From an uncultured Maribacter sp. (lineage in GTDB: Bacteria > Bacteroidota > Bacteroidia > Flavobacteriales > Flavobacteriaceae), in the NCBI RefSeq assembly GCF_947496775.1, contig NZ_CANMDU010000001.1, forward strand, positions 496,001 through 560,000: DNA of 64,000 nt, written 5' to 3'. Position 1 is the stretch's first letter, and each line of letters starts with the position of its first letter. Position numbers and translations under genes: made by a program. The notes below the pieces were generated by a model. That model had not been told where the DNA came from. It ran no database searches and saw nothing but the letters and a program-made list of their open reading frames with translations. Positions 1 through 9,595 of the stretch are shown piece after piece.

Positions 1-564
1 TTGCGTTAAAAAAACAGCTTGCTTACCCGTATCTTTCAACGCCTCTATCTTAGATTTAACATCTGCATTCAAGACACTCCACTCTACAGGCTCTCCACCC
101 TTAGAAGCACCTTGCAATCTCGTACTATCATATAAAGATAAAACCGAAGCTTGCACTCTTGCGTTTGCAAAACCACCGACATTGGCATCCGTATTATTTT
201 CAACCTTAATAGGCCTTCCCTCTCTAGTTTTTATTAATATACTAGCAAAATCAAAACCATTAGCAATAGTCGTAGCATAATAATTAGCCACCCCAGGAAC
301 AATATTTTCTGGTTGCACTACATAAGGAATAGTTTTTACCACCGGACCTTCGCAAGCCGCTAAAGAAGCAGCCGCAGTACTAAAACCAACATATTTTAGA
401 AAATCCCTTCTATTGGTATTAGACTCAGATAAATTTTCTTTATCTCCTAAAAACTCATCAACAGGAATTTCCTCAACAAATTCATTCTGTTTTAGCGTCT
501 CAACAATGGAATCGCTGGGATTTAACTCCGCTTCGTTTTTCCAATATTTTTTGTTTGATGCCAT
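1..564 (-). CDS. actB: Alternative complex III iron-sulfur/molybdopterin-type subunit ActB, N-terminal part (runs off window)
   Basis: This is the N-terminal 188 residues of a protein whose gene continues beyond position 1. A twin-arginine signal (NRRDFLKYVGFS, Arg52-Arg53) ends in LAAC at Cys71, and the following region resembles the start of a molybdopterin oxidoreductase-like domain (IKTREGRPIKVENN). In Bacteroidetes this arrangement is ActB, the large periplasmic subunit of alternative complex III, which oxidises menaquinol and reduces a c-type cytochrome. It lies 34 bp downstream of the multiheme cytochrome ActA on the same strand, the usual order of the act operon. The ATG at 564 fits the -35 to +1 spacing of an internal operon gene. 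The iron-sulfur half is outside the window, so the call rests on the Tat region and the neighbour. Confidence 0.88.
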   Translation of the reverse strand, partial: MASNKKYWKNEAELNPSDSIVETLKQNEFVEEIPVDEFLGDKENLSESNTNRRDFLKYVGFSTAAASLAACEGPVVKTIPYVVQPENIVPGVANYYATTIANGFDFASILIKTREGRPIKVENNTDANVGGFANARVQASVLSLYDSTRLQGASKGGEPVEWSVLNADVKSKIEALKDTGKQAVFLTQ

Positions 565-598
565 ACTTTATATATGTAATTAGCTTCTTTTGATTAAA

Positions 599-1942
599 TT
601 AATAGTGACATTTTCCACATTCCAAACCACCCATCTGAGCAGCAGTAAGCTTATCAACACCATATTTTTTAGAAAGTTCAGAGTGTATTTTTTCATAATA
701 CGCATTCCCCTCAACTTTTACATTAGTTTCTCTATGACAATTAACACACCAGCCCATTGTTAATGGAGAATACTGGTACATAATTTCCATTTCCTCTACT
801 GGCCCATGACAAGTCTGACATTCTACTCCAGCAACAGAAACATGCTGTGAGTGATTGAAGTACGCAAAATCAGGAAGATTATGAATACGAACCCACTCTA
901 CCGGTTTACTTTCTCCCGTGTAATTTTGATTTTCTTCATCCCAACCAACAGCCTTATATAGTTTTTTAATTTCTCCTGTATAAAACTCATTTGTATACCC
1001 ATTTGCCAAATCCTCTGAAGAAGGCCCTTCAGCATTTCCTTTATACTCAAAAATAGACTTATGACAATTCATACAAACATTTAAAGCAGGTACACCAGAA
1101 GTCTTAGAAACCCTTGCAGAAGAATGACAATATTTACATTCGATTTTATTATCACCTGCATGCACTTTATGAGAAAAATGTATAGGCTGTATTGGAGCAT
1201 AACCCTGATCCACACCCACTTGCATCATCCATCCATAAGCAAAATACGCACTACCCAACAACATTAACACAACTGTTACTAAAACCAAAAATTGATTCTG
1301 AGCAAAAGCTTTCCAAATAGGCAATCTCTTTTCTGCATTCTCCTGCTCCAAAGAAACCCCATTAGCCTCCGCAATACGTCTTAATGTTTTATTCACTAAG
1401 AACAACATCATGACCAAAAGACCAAAAACACAGGTTAGAGCACCCAATATTACCTCATTAGAAATTCCAGATGAAACACCTTGCGCCGCGGCAACACCTA
1501 CACCTTCTGACGACTTCACTACAGGAGCAGCCGGAGCGGCCGCTGTATAAGCCAATATATTATCAATATCCGCATTAGACAATGTTGGAAAAGCCGTCAT
1601 TGCAGCTTGATTAAACTCCGCATACACTTTATTAGCATAAGCATCACCCGACTTTATAAGTCCAGGGCTATTTTTAATCCAAGCATACAACCACTCTCTA
1701 TCCAACCCTTCATCCTCAGAAAGACGCTCCTCCACTTTTTCCAAAGCAGGACCAGTCATTTTACGAGTTAAAGAGTGACAAGCTGCACAATTTTGATTAA
1801 ACAACGCTTTTCCTTTCACAGGGTCACCTCCAGACGCATTTGCCTCGTCTTGAGCAAAAGCTGAAATAGAGAAAAGCAAGAAAAGCACTACACTGATATT
1901 TAGCACTTTAAAAATCTGATTGCGGTTTATAACCTTTTTCAT
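599..1942 (-). CDS. actA: Alternative complex III multiheme cytochrome c subunit ActA with an extra N-terminal monoheme domain
   Basis: This is a 447-residue secreted, membrane-anchored cytochrome. A signal peptide ends near residue 30. A class I cytochrome domain carries one CAACH (52-56). Two membrane segments follow at about 164-185 and 215-238. A multiheme domain then carries five more CxxCH sites: CKYCH 269, CMNCH 290, CQTCH 375, CVNCH 399 and CGKCH 442. The five-heme part corresponds to ActA of alternative complex III, which passes electrons from menaquinol toward the terminal oxidase. The N-terminal monoheme part resembles a separate class I cytochrome such as ActE, so this looks like a natural fusion (inference). 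actB starts 34 bp downstream, so the two are co-transcribed. Confidence 0.92.
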   Translation of the reverse strand: MKKVINRNQIFKVLNISVVLFLLFSISAFAQDEANASGGDPVKGKALFNQNCAACHSLTRKMTGPALEKVEERLSEDEGLDREWLYAWIKNSPGLIKSGDAYANKVYAEFNQAAMTAFPTLSNADIDNILAYTAAAPAAPVVKSSEGVGVAAAQGVSSGISNEVILGALTCVFGLLVMMLFLVNKTLRRIAEANGVSLEQENAEKRLPIWKAFAQNQFLVLVTVVLMLLGSAYFAYGWMMQVGVDQGYAPIQPIHFSHKVHAGDNKIECKYCHSSARVSKTSGVPALNVCMNCHKSIFEYKGNAEGPSSEDLANGYTNEFYTGEIKKLYKAVGWDEENQNYTGESKPVEWVRIHNLPDFAYFNHSQHVSVAGVECQTCHGPVEEMEIMYQYSPLTMGWCVNCHRETNVKVEGNAYYEKIHSELSKKYGVDKLTAAQMGGLECGKCHY

Positions 1943-2026
1943 ATAATAGAATATTTCAATCGGAATTTATGGCATGATATTAGTCATTGTTATTTAAAAT
2001 AACCACACCTCTACCTGAATTGATCG

Positions 2027-2034
2027 CAAAAATA
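2027..2034 (-). promoter_or_regulatory. Bacteroidetes-type -7 box upstream of actA
   Basis: On the minus strand this reads TATTTTTG, matching the flavobacterial TAnnTTTG consensus, about 85 nt before the actA start codon. No convincing upstream TTG element is visible at the usual 17-23 nt spacing, so only the -7 box is called. Confidence 0.5.
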
Positions 2035-2134
2035 CAACATAGACTTTATTTTGAAAATGTTAAGGTATTTATAATTTGTAATTTATAACTATTCTAAATA
2101 AATAGAAAAAATCATGAAAATGACTTTTAAAATT

Positions 2135-2142
2135 TACATTTG
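2135..2142 (+). promoter_or_regulatory. -7 box for the SPOR-domain gene; decides its start
   Basis: TACATTTG matches TAnnTTTG and lies 30 nt before the ATG at 2173. The in-frame TTG at 2140 falls inside this box, so translation from there is not possible on a transcript made from this promoter. Confidence 0.55.
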
Positions 2143-2172
2143 CAAAGCTATAAAACGCATAAACACAATAAG

Positions 2173-2544
2173 ATGAAAACATTACTAACAATAACAGCTT
2201 TTGCAGCATTTACAGCCTTTTCCCAAGCACAAGATGGACAAGTAACTATAAATCAAGACAATAAAATTGTTGAACTATTAGAGATATACAAGACTGCCAC
2301 AAACAATGCCAACTACTATAGGATACAAGTTGGATTTGGCTCTTATGCTAAGGCTCAAAGAATTAAATCTAATGTAGAAATAGACTTCCCTGACCTTGTT
2401 TCTAAAATTGATTTTGACTCCCCTACTTACAGAGTAAGATTAGGTCGTTTTAAATCTAAATTAGTTGCTGAACGAAAATTTAAAGAAGTTAGAAAAAAAT
2501 ATCCCGAAGCGATATTACTAAAACCAAAAAAATCGACCAAATAG
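2173..2544 (+). CDS. Secreted SPOR-domain protein
   Basis: This 123-residue protein has a clear signal peptide (MKTLLTITAFAAFTAFSQAQ). The rest is essentially one SPOR domain: YYRIQVGFGSYAKAQRIKS, then YRVRLGRFKSKLVAERKFKEV. SPOR domains bind denuded peptidoglycan glycan strands, often at division sites. The ATG at 2173 is preferred over an upstream TTG because it gives a proper signal peptide and the TTG overlaps the promoter. It stands alone between the actA operon (divergent) and infB (convergent) and ends inside its own terminator. The exact cellular role is not deducible. Confidence 0.82.
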   Translation: MKTLLTITAFAAFTAFSQAQDGQVTINQDNKIVELLEIYKTATNNANYYRIQVGFGSYAKAQRIKSNVEIDFPDLVSKIDFDSPTYRVRLGRFKSKLVAERKFKEVRKKYPEAILLKPKKSTK

Positions 2545-2557
2545 GTCGATTTTTTTA
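2530..2557 (+). terminator. Intrinsic terminator of the SPOR gene, overlapping its stop codon
   Basis: The hairpin AAATCGACC/GGTCGATTT (2530-2538 and 2544-2552) has a 5-nt loop and is followed by a T-rich run. The TAG stop codon (2542-2544) sits at the loop/stem boundary. Confidence 0.85.
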
Positions 2558-2579
2558 TTTATAACATGAAGCTATTACC

Positions 2580-5447
2580 TTATTTTAACTTTTTCTTCAC
2601 CGCTACTTCTTGGAAAGCTTCTACTACATCACCCTCCTTAATATCATTGTAGTTCTTAATTTGCAATCCACAATCATACCCTTTAGCAACTTCCTTAACA
2701 TCATCCTTAAATCGTTTTAATGAAGCAAATTCCCCAGTATATATTACAACACCATCACGGATTAATCTAATATTAGAGTTTCTGAATATCTTCCCAGTAA
2801 GAACCATACAACCTGCAATAGTACCCACTTTTGATATTTTAAACGTTTCTCTTATTTCCGCTGTACCTGTAATCTCTTCTTTCATTTCCGGAGATAACAT
2901 TCCTTCCATTGCATCCTTAAGATCATTAATAGCCGCATAAATAATAGAGTACATTCTAATATCTATTTCTTCTTTTTCCGCAACCGCTCTAGCATTACCC
3001 ATTGGACGCACATTAAATCCAATAATTACAGCATCAGAAGCAGAAGCCAACAATACATCAGATTCCGTTATCGGACCAACACCCTTGTGAATAATATTCA
3101 CCTGAATTTCATCTGTAGACAATTTCTGGAAAGAATCCGTAAGCGCTTCAACAGAACCATCCACATCCCCTTTAAGGATAATATTAAGCTCCTTAAAGTC
3201 CCCAAGAGCAATTCTTCTTCCTATTTCATCAAGAGTTATATGTCTTTGTGTTCTTACAGATTGCTCACGCTGCAATTGAGAACGTCTTGTCGCAATTTGT
3301 TTCGCCTCACGCTCATCTTCTAGAACGTTAAATTTATCACCTGCCTGAGGAGCACCATCTAAACCGAGTATAGAAATTGGTGTTGATGGACCAGCTTCTT
3401 TAATACTATTCCCTCTTTCATCGTGCATTGCCTTAATCTTACCACTAGTGGTACCCGCCAAGACATAATCCCCAATTTTCAAAGTACCCGCTTGTACTAA
3501 TATAGTAGAGACATAACCTTTACCTTTATCTAGAAATGCTTCAACCACAGTACCTACAGCTAGTTTTTCAGGATTAGCCTTCAATTCTAGCAATTCAGCT
3601 TCTAACAGTACTTTTTCCAAAAGCTCTTTTACACCCTCTCCAGTTTTAGCAGAAATATCATGAGATTGTATTTTACCACCCCAATCTTCTACTAACAAGT
3701 TCATTTGCGCAAGACCTTCCTTAATCTTATCCGGATTAGCCGTTGGCCTATCTATTTTGTTAATCGCGAACACAATTGGAACACCAGCTGCCTGCGCATG
3801 ACTAATTGCTTCTTTTGTTTGTGGCATTATATCATCATCCGCTGCCACTACAATTATAGCTATATCCGTTACTTGAGCACCTCTAGCACGCATAGCCGTA
3901 AACGCTTCGTGACCAGGCGTATCTAAAAATGCTATTTTCTGCCCATCTTCTAAAGTTACACCATAAGCACCAATATGCTGTGTAATTCCTCCACTCTCTC
4001 CTGCAATAACATTTTCTTTACGTATATGATCCAGCAAAGAAGTTTTACCGTGATCCACATGCCCCATTACTGTAACAATAGGCGCTCTTGATTTTAAATC
4101 TTCTGGAGCGTCCTCTTCCTCTACAATACTCTCCTCAATATCTGCAGTAATAAACTCTACCTCATAACCAAACTCATCCGCTACAATAGATAATGTTTCT
4201 GCATCTAATCTTTGGTTCATGGTAACCATAATCCCCAAGGACATACAAGCAGAAATTATTTCCGTTGTACCAACCTCCATCATAGTAGCCACTTCACTTG
4301 CCGTAACAAATTCTGTAACCTTTAGAATTTTACTTTCTAATTCTTGTTTCTCTAAATCTTTCTCTGTTTGCTGACGGTGTTGATCCCTCTTATCTCTTCT
4401 ATACTTAGCTCCTTTTCCTTTTTTAGATTTACCCTGAAGTTTCTCTAAAGTCTCACGTACTTGCTTTTGTACATCTTCTTCTGTAGGCTCCACTTTAGCA
4501 ACTTGACCAAAACGCTTACCTCCTTTATTAGGACCATTATTTCCTCTTGGACCAGTACCTCTAGCTCCTGGTCTTGCAGGACCTCTACCCGGAGCAGATC
4601 CTCCTCCATTGTTATTACTTACTATTCTTCTTCTGCGTTTTTTCTTATCTCCACCCGCATTAGAATCTTTAGTTTCTTCTTTTTTCTTTTTAGGCTTCTG
4701 AAACTTAGACAAGTCAATTTTAGCTCCTGTAATTTTAGGGCCACTCAACTTCTTATACTGGGTAGTTAATGTTTCATTTTCCGGAGTTTTTTCCTCTTGC
4801 TCAGAAACCTCCTCTTTCTTCTCGTCTTTTTCCCCTTCAACCGGAACAACAACTGGCTCCTTATCTTCTACCTCTTTTTTAACCTCAACTTTCTCATTAG
4901 TCTTTTCTTCCTCCTCCTTTACAGGTGCTTGAGAAACAACTTTAGGCGCTTTAACCTTAGGCACTTCAGCCCTAAATTCTACCTTCTCCGGAACAACAGG
5001 TTTTTCCTTCACTTTTTCCTGAACTACAGGGGCTTTAACTTCTTCAGCCGGCTTTACATCCTCAGACTCCTTTTTCTTAGGGTTTAAATCTATTTTACCA
5101 ACAGTTTTAGGCCCTGAAAGCTCTACTTTAGCTTTTATTATGCGTTCCGAAGAAGCTGCTCTTTTCTCACGAACCAACCTTCTTTCTTCTTGCTCCTGTT
5201 CTAATTGAACTCGAATCGCCTCTTTCTCTTTTCTCTTTTCTTCTCCAACTTCTTTAGACGCAACCTTTTTACTCATGTCCGTCTGGAATTCATCCAAAAG
5301 GACTTGATACACCTCATCAGATATTTTCGTTGTAGGCCTAGCCTCTACAGTATGCCCTTTTGTAGCAAGGTGATCTACTGCCCTATCCAATGAAATATTA
5401 AGTTCGCGAAGAACTTTATTAAGTCTTATTTTTGCATTGTCTGCCAT
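2580..5447 (-). CDS. infB: Translation initiation factor IF-2
   Basis: This 955-residue GTPase delivers initiator tRNA to the 30S subunit. An N-terminal helical IF2_N segment (about 1-60) is followed by a long, highly charged Lys/Glu/Pro-rich linker and a Gly/Arg-rich patch (to about 300). The G domain has GHVDHGKTS near residue 460, DTPGHEAF near 507 and NKID near 562. C-terminal IF-2 domains II-IV complete the protein. The long low-complexity linker makes the protein slightly longer than E. coli IF-2 (890 aa) and is typical of Bacteroidetes. It is the last gene of rimP-nusA-infB, 42 bp after nusA. Confidence 0.98.
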   Translation of the reverse strand: MADNAKIRLNKVLRELNISLDRAVDHLATKGHTVEARPTTKISDEVYQVLLDEFQTDMSKKVASKEVGEEKRKEKEAIRVQLEQEQEERRLVREKRAASSERIIKAKVELSGPKTVGKIDLNPKKKESEDVKPAEEVKAPVVQEKVKEKPVVPEKVEFRAEVPKVKAPKVVSQAPVKEEEEKTNEKVEVKKEVEDKEPVVVPVEGEKDEKKEEVSEQEEKTPENETLTTQYKKLSGPKITGAKIDLSKFQKPKKKKEETKDSNAGGDKKKRRRRIVSNNNGGGSAPGRGPARPGARGTGPRGNNGPNKGGKRFGQVAKVEPTEEDVQKQVRETLEKLQGKSKKGKGAKYRRDKRDQHRQQTEKDLEKQELESKILKVTEFVTASEVATMMEVGTTEIISACMSLGIMVTMNQRLDAETLSIVADEFGYEVEFITADIEESIVEEEDAPEDLKSRAPIVTVMGHVDHGKTSLLDHIRKENVIAGESGGITQHIGAYGVTLEDGQKIAFLDTPGHEAFTAMRARGAQVTDIAIIVVAADDDIMPQTKEAISHAQAAGVPIVFAINKIDRPTANPDKIKEGLAQMNLLVEDWGGKIQSHDISAKTGEGVKELLEKVLLEAELLELKANPEKLAVGTVVEAFLDKGKGYVSTILVQAGTLKIGDYVLAGTTSGKIKAMHDERGNSIKEAGPSTPISILGLDGAPQAGDKFNVLEDEREAKQIATRRSQLQREQSVRTQRHITLDEIGRRIALGDFKELNIILKGDVDGSVEALTDSFQKLSTDEIQVNIIHKGVGPITESDVLLASASDAVIIGFNVRPMGNARAVAEKEEIDIRMYSIIYAAINDLKDAMEGMLSPEMKEEITGTAEIRETFKISKVGTIAGCMVLTGKIFRNSNIRLIRDGVVIYTGEFASLKRFKDDVKEVAKGYDCGLQIKNYNDIKEGDVVEAFQEVAVKKKLK

Positions 5448-5489
5448 AAATACTGATTCCCGTTCTTAAAAATTACTGCTAATATATAG

Positions 5490-6722
5490 TTAATCTTCTA
5501 ATTCTTCTTTTAGAATGCGAACAACTTCTACAATTGTTTCTTCTTCTAAATCAGTTCTTTTAACTAGATCACTAACATCTTGCTCTAAAACACTTCTTGC
5601 AGTGTCCATCCCAATCTTCTTGAATTCTTCAATAATCCAAGCATCGATTTCATCTGAAAATTCCGTCAACTCAACATCTTCCTCAACTCCTTCTCTAAAT
5701 ACATCTATCTCATAGCCAGTCAATTGACCTGCTAATCGAATATTATGACCTCCTCTTCCTATAGCCTTAGAAACCTCTTCTGGCCTTAGGTACACTTGAG
5801 CAGTCATCTTTTCATCATTAAGTTTCACTGAAGATACTCTTGCAGGACTCAATGCTCTTGTTACCAACAATTGCGGATTACTTGTCCAGTTGATAACATC
5901 TATATTTTCATTTCCCAGCTCTCTTACTATACCATGAATACGAGAACCTTTCATACCCACACATGCCCCTACTGGATCAATACGATCATCATAAGAATCT
6001 ACAGCAACTTTTGCTTTTTCACCAGGAATACGAACTGCTTTTTTAACCGTAATTAAACCATCAAAAACTTCCGGTATCTCTTGGAAGAACAATTGCTCCA
6101 AAAATTTAGGAGAACTTCTAGACATAATTATAGTAGGCTTACTTCCTTTTAACTCTACACTTTCAATTATTCCACGAACGTTATCTCCTTTACGGAAAAA
6201 ATCCGAAGGAATCTGTCTGTCTTTCGGTAAAATTATTTCATTCCCCTCATCATCTAACATTATAATAGCTTTATGTCTTATATGATGAACTTCAGCCGTA
6301 TAAATTTCTCCTTCTAAATCTTTAAATTGCTTATATATAGTAGTATTATCGTGCTCATGGATTTTTGAGATAAGATTTTGACGCAATGCCAATATAGCTC
6401 TTCTTCCCAAATCTATCAGTTTCACTTCTTCTGAAACATCTTCTCCCACCTCAAAATCTGGTTCAATCTTACGAGCTTCAGTTAAGGATATTTCTTCATT
6501 AGGCTCTTCTACCTCACCATCCTCAACTACGATTCTATTTCTCCAAATTTCTAAATCTCCTTTATCTGGATTTATAATAATGTCAAAGTTATCATCCGAA
6601 CCGAATTTCTTTTTCAGAGCGTTTCTAAAAACATCCTCTAAAATCGCCATAAGCGTAACTCGGTCGATAAATTTATCATCTTTAAATTCCGAGAAAGATT
6701 CAATCAGCGCAATATTTTCCAT
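5490..6722 (-). CDS. nusA: Transcription termination/antitermination factor NusA
   Basis: This 410-residue protein has the NusA N-terminal RNA-polymerase-binding domain, an S1 domain (about 135-205) and two KH domains, with KH signatures GVACVGMKGSRIHG-like (GACVGMKGSRIHGIV) and EVSKAIGRGGHNIRLA. It lacks the C-terminal acidic repeats of the E. coli protein, as is usual outside the gamma-proteobacteria. NusA modulates pausing, intrinsic termination and antitermination. It lies 13 bp after rimP and 42 bp before infB in the conserved operon. The operon leader carries a terminator-like hairpin that NusA itself could act on (inference). Confidence 0.97.
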   Translation of the reverse strand: MENIALIESFSEFKDDKFIDRVTLMAILEDVFRNALKKKFGSDDNFDIIINPDKGDLEIWRNRIVVEDGEVEEPNEEISLTEARKIEPDFEVGEDVSEEVKLIDLGRRAILALRQNLISKIHEHDNTTIYKQFKDLEGEIYTAEVHHIRHKAIIMLDDEGNEIILPKDRQIPSDFFRKGDNVRGIIESVELKGSKPTIIMSRSSPKFLEQLFFQEIPEVFDGLITVKKAVRIPGEKAKVAVDSYDDRIDPVGACVGMKGSRIHGIVRELGNENIDVINWTSNPQLLVTRALSPARVSSVKLNDEKMTAQVYLRPEEVSKAIGRGGHNIRLAGQLTGYEIDVFREGVEEDVELTEFSDEIDAWIIEEFKKIGMDTARSVLEQDVSDLVKRTDLEEETIVEVVRILKEELED

Positions 6723-6735
6723 TTTTACCTATCTA

Positions 6736-7197
6736 TTAAAATTTTAATACAACTTTTGCTTTCTTAATTTCAGAAAAAGGTATTTCAACTTTTTTCTGAA
6801 CTGTCACTTTACCTTTACCTATTGGTTTAGGCTCTCTTGCCTTCCACTCCAGAGTAATAGATTCTTCACTTGCTTCCGTTAAATTACCCTCATAAGAAAT
6901 ACTCTCTGTATCCACTTCTACTTTTCTACCTACATTCTTCTTATACTGTCTTGGCAATACTAATGGCGAAGCCGCTCCTGCCGAAGCTACTTCTAAAGAA
7001 AAATCCTCCTCTTCCCTATCCAAATTATGCTCTATTGCCCTACTAACTCTTACACAATCTTTTACCGTAACACCGTTATCACCATCGATAACAACATTAA
7101 TTTTATTATCCATTGTAATTGTAAAATCTATTAAAAAAATAGACTCATCTTCTTGCAAAGCAACTTCTAATAATTCTTTTACTCTATGTTTGAGCAT
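6736..7197 (-). CDS. rimP: Ribosome maturation factor RimP
   Basis: This 153-residue protein is required for 30S subunit maturation. It shows the RimP N-terminal domain (MLKHRVKELLEVALQ, then INVVIDGDNGVTVKDCVRVSR-like residues 33-53) and the LEVASAGAASPL segment equivalent to the LEVSSPG motif. A C-terminal SH3-like domain follows. The ATG at 7197 is chosen over a TTG at 7224, because the longer version would add an atypical SPLLLLKI stretch and would start inside the leader hairpin. It is the first gene of the rimP-nusA-infB operon. Confidence 0.95.
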   Translation of the reverse strand: MLKHRVKELLEVALQEDESIFLIDFTITMDNKINVVIDGDNGVTVKDCVRVSRAIEHNLDREEEDFSLEVASAGAASPLVLPRQYKKNVGRKVEVDTESISYEGNLTEASEESITLEWKAREPKPIGKGKVTVQKKVEIPFSEIKKAKVVLKF

Positions 7198-7203
7198 AAT
7201 TTT

Positions 7204-7235
7204 AAGTAATAAAAGAGGGGACAAAATGTCCCCTC
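7204..7235 (-). promoter_or_regulatory. Terminator-like hairpin in the rimP-nusA-infB leader (candidate attenuator)
   Basis: Between the promoter and the rimP ATG the minus strand contains a perfect 9-bp GC-rich stem, GAGGGGACA/TGTCCCCTC (7215-7235), with a TTT loop. It is followed directly by TTTTATTACTT. This is the layout of an intrinsic terminator inside a 5' leader of about 60 nt. It is not the terminator of an upstream gene, since the next gene upstream is divergent. Attenuation is an inference. Confidence 0.6.
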
Positions 7236-7263
7236 ATGAATACTTTATATCCTTTCAGTTTCG

Positions 7264-7292
7264 CAAATATACAATATTTTTGTTTTCTACAA
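7264..7292 (-). promoter_or_regulatory. Promoter of rimP-nusA-infB
   Basis: On the minus strand TTG (7292-7290), an 18-nt spacer and TATATTTG (7271-7264) match the Bacteroidetes -33/-7 consensus. The predicted transcript starts near 7257, giving a leader of about 60 nt. Confidence 0.65.
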
Positions 7293-7441
7293 TGGACTAT
7301 TACTAGTAATAAGTACCTAAAAACATGATAAACAATAAAAAATTGTAAAATCATTCCTTTTTCTACATATTTTTTATTCCTTTTTCTATTTTAGAAACAT
7401 TATTTTTAGACATTCAACAAAAAAACCTAAAGACTTAGTTC

Positions 7442-8785
7442 ATGGAAATATTCTCTTCTTACAATCTTATTATAGGCGCTTCCATTATTGTAGTTCTTTC
7501 TTTTTGGTTTAATGGAATATCCAAAAAAACCAATATTCCCTCTGTACTAATGCTTATTGTATTAGGTATAATACTACAATATGTTTTAAAATATTTTATT
7601 GCAGATTTACCTAATTTCGATGGAGCTCTAGAGCTCCTAGGTATTGTAGGACTTATAATGATTGTATTAGAAGCCGCCCTAGAACTAGAGTTAAAAAAGA
7701 GCAAGATTATACCCATCCTTAAAGCAATGGCTATTGCACTAATAGGACTAATAGGATCCGCCTACGTCGCTGCTTTAATTTTACATTATTTTATCCCTAA
7801 TATGAGTATGCAATCTGCTTGGCTATACGCAACCCCTCTTTCTATTCTCTCAAGTGCTATTATTATTCCAAGCGTTAGTGGCCTAAGTGCCCAAAAAAAA
7901 GAGTTTCACATATACGAAAGCACTTTCTCTGACATTATGGGAATAATGATGTTCTACTTTTTAATAGGAGGACTAAACCCTGCCGAAGATTCTGGAGTAG
8001 CTGGTTTCGCAGGTAATATTGCCCTAACCATAGGAATTGCTCTTATAGCAAGTTACGCTATTATACTTATTTTTCAGCGCATAAAAAGCCAAGCAAAGCA
8101 ATTTTTGCTTATCGCAGTACTACTACTTCTTTATGCTATTGGAAAAAAAATGCACTTATCATCTTTAATAATAATTCTCATATTCGGTTTAGTAATCGCC
8201 AATGTAAAACTCTTTTTTCCCGGCAAAACAAAAATCTTTTTAGAAAGCGAAAAAATACACCAAATATACCATGAATTACATATAATAACTTTAGAAACTG
8301 CTTTTGTGGTTCGTACTTTTTTCTTTGTAATATTTGGCATCACTATTGTTCTTTCCTCCTTATTTAACCTAACCGTAGTTTTTGTTAGCCTCCTCATTAT
8401 AGCCTCGATTTACCTAATTCGCTTTTTAATCCTTAAAATATTCTTTGGAAAAGACATTCTGCCGCAATTGTTTATTGCTCCAAGAGGATTAATTACTGTT
8501 CTTTTGTTTTATGCAATACCTAAAGAGGCACAAGTGGCAACTTTTGAATCTGGTATTCTCCTTTTTGTAATTATTGCCACAAGTCTTGTTATGACATGGG
8601 CAATGATTAAAGACAAACGAAAAATGAATACTCCCCTGGATGAGATTGATGAAGAAATGCGCGAAAGAAATGAAGCAGAAGATATGCTCCATGAAAAGCA
8701 AAACGAACTAGACCAATCCCCAGAAACAAATAAAGACCCGACCAACAATGCTACAGAAGAAGACAACCAAATCTTAGATAAATAA
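7442..8785 (+). CDS. Cation:proton antiporter (CPA family, NhaP/KefB-like)
   Basis: This 447-residue inner-membrane protein has about 12 hydrophobic segments spanning residues 5-385 and a hydrophilic acidic tail rich in Glu, Asp and Asn (about 395-447). The membrane part follows the Na+/H+ exchanger fold. Features include the conserved early LEAALELEL region, and the family's paired acidic residue segment lies near STFSDIMGIMMFYF. Such proteins exchange Na+ or K+ for protons for pH and salt balance, which suits a marine bacterium. There is no RCK/TrkA-N domain. The methyltransferase gene follows after 22 bp and is probably co-transcribed. Ion specificity cannot be read from the sequence. Confidence 0.85.
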   Translation: MEIFSSYNLIIGASIIVVLSFWFNGISKKTNIPSVLMLIVLGIILQYVLKYFIADLPNFDGALELLGIVGLIMIVLEAALELELKKSKIIPILKAMAIALIGLIGSAYVAALILHYFIPNMSMQSAWLYATPLSILSSAIIIPSVSGLSAQKKEFHIYESTFSDIMGIMMFYFLIGGLNPAEDSGVAGFAGNIALTIGIALIASYAIILIFQRIKSQAKQFLLIAVLLLLYAIGKKMHLSSLIIILIFGLVIANVKLFFPGKTKIFLESEKIHQIYHELHIITLETAFVVRTFFFVIFGITIVLSSLFNLTVVFVSLLIIASIYLIRFLILKIFFGKDILPQLFIAPRGLITVLLFYAIPKEAQVATFESGILLFVIIATSLVMTWAMIKDKRKMNTPLDEIDEEMRERNEAEDMLHEKQNELDQSPETNKDPTNNATEEDNQILDK

Positions 8786-8807
8786 CAATTTCATTCTACC
8801 ACATTAA

Positions 8808-9269
8808 ATGCAACCTGATAATTTCACAACTTCCTTTTTTGGCATTGGCATTCAAAATGGAAAAACTCCAGAAAACCTTGGGGTTCTTTGGAGAACAGCA
8901 CAAAACTTGGGCGCTAGTTTTATTTTCACCATAGGAAAACGATACGCGAATCAAGCCTGCGACACCCATAATGCAATAAAATCTTTACCATATTATCACT
9001 ATAAAAATTTTGAAGCTTTTTTTGAACACCTCCCTAAAGGTGTAAGAATAGTAGGTATAGAAAAAACAGATAAAGCAGAAAGCCTAGAGACATTTTCTCA
9101 TCCAAAACGCTGTGTTTATCTTTTAGGAGCGGAAGATAATGGATTAACATTGGAAGCTATAGAACGCTCTCATTTTTTAGTGCAATTTAATTCCCAATAC
9201 AGTCTTAATGTTGCCGTAGCAGGGAGTATTGTACTATATGACAGAAGCAGGAACAAACCAATGCAGTAA
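8808..9269 (+). CDS. SpoU/TrmH-family RNA 2'-O-methyltransferase
   Basis: This 153-residue SPOUT methyltransferase shows the three family motifs: ENLGVLWRTAQNLGA (motif 1), VYLLGAEDNGL (motif 2) and YSLNVAVAGSIVLYD (motif 3, which forms the trefoil-knot SAM site). It has no extra RNA-binding domain, and its length matches the TrmL/TrmH single-domain class that methylates tRNA ribose. The substrate (tRNA wobble position or another site) is not certain. It follows the antiporter by 22 bp and ends before the tRNA-Gln terminator on the opposite strand. Confidence 0.88.
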   Translation: MQPDNFTTSFFGIGIQNGKTPENLGVLWRTAQNLGASFIFTIGKRYANQACDTHNAIKSLPYYHYKNFEAFFEHLPKGVRIVGIEKTDKAESLETFSHPKRCVYLLGAEDNGLTLEAIERSHFLVQFNSQYSLNVAVAGSIVLYDRSRNKPMQ

Positions 9270-9310
9270 ACACCAGAAACAACCCCTATTAACTTTAAAA
9301 TTATAGCAAT

Positions 9311-9341
9311 AAAAAATCCCAACATCTAGGATGTTGGGATT
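9311..9341 (-). terminator. Terminator of tRNA-Gln
   Basis: The 11-bp stem AATCCCAACAT/ATGTTGGGATT (9315-9325 and 9331-9341) has a 5-nt loop. On the minus strand it is followed by TTTTATTG, directly after the tRNA-Gln gene. It may also stop the methyltransferase transcript. Confidence 0.85.
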
Positions 9342-9357
9342 AAACCTTAAACTTTAG

Positions 9358-9429
9358 TTGGCCCACAAGGACTCGAACCTTGAATGACGGTACCAAAAAC
9401 CGGAGTGTTGCCAATTACACCATGGGCCA
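9358..9429 (-). tRNA. tRNA-Gln (anticodon UUG)
   Basis: The minus strand folds into a full cloverleaf of 72 nt. The acceptor is TGGCCCA/TGGGCCA with discriminator A, and the anticodon loop TTTTTGG gives anticodon TTG. The T arm contains GGTTCGAGTCC. The 3' CCA is not encoded. Confidence 0.96.
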
Positions 9430-9447
9430 ATAGTTATTAAGAGCGTG

Positions 9448-9477
9448 CAAATTTAAAACAAACTTTCATTTGCGCAA
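9448..9477 (-). promoter_or_regulatory. Promoter of tRNA-Gln
   Basis: On the minus strand TTG (9477-9475), a 19-nt spacer and TAAATTTG (9455-9448) fit the Bacteroidetes consensus. It lies about 19 nt upstream of the mature tRNA 5' end. Confidence 0.6.
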
Positions 9478-9595
9478 GCATTTTTTAAAGAATAATTTAA
9501 AAATACGAAAAAAGCCTGTTAAAGGTTTATCAAAATTATTCCTTTGTATCTATATAAATTAGTAAATTCGCTCATCAGGTAAAACTTCAAATTAC

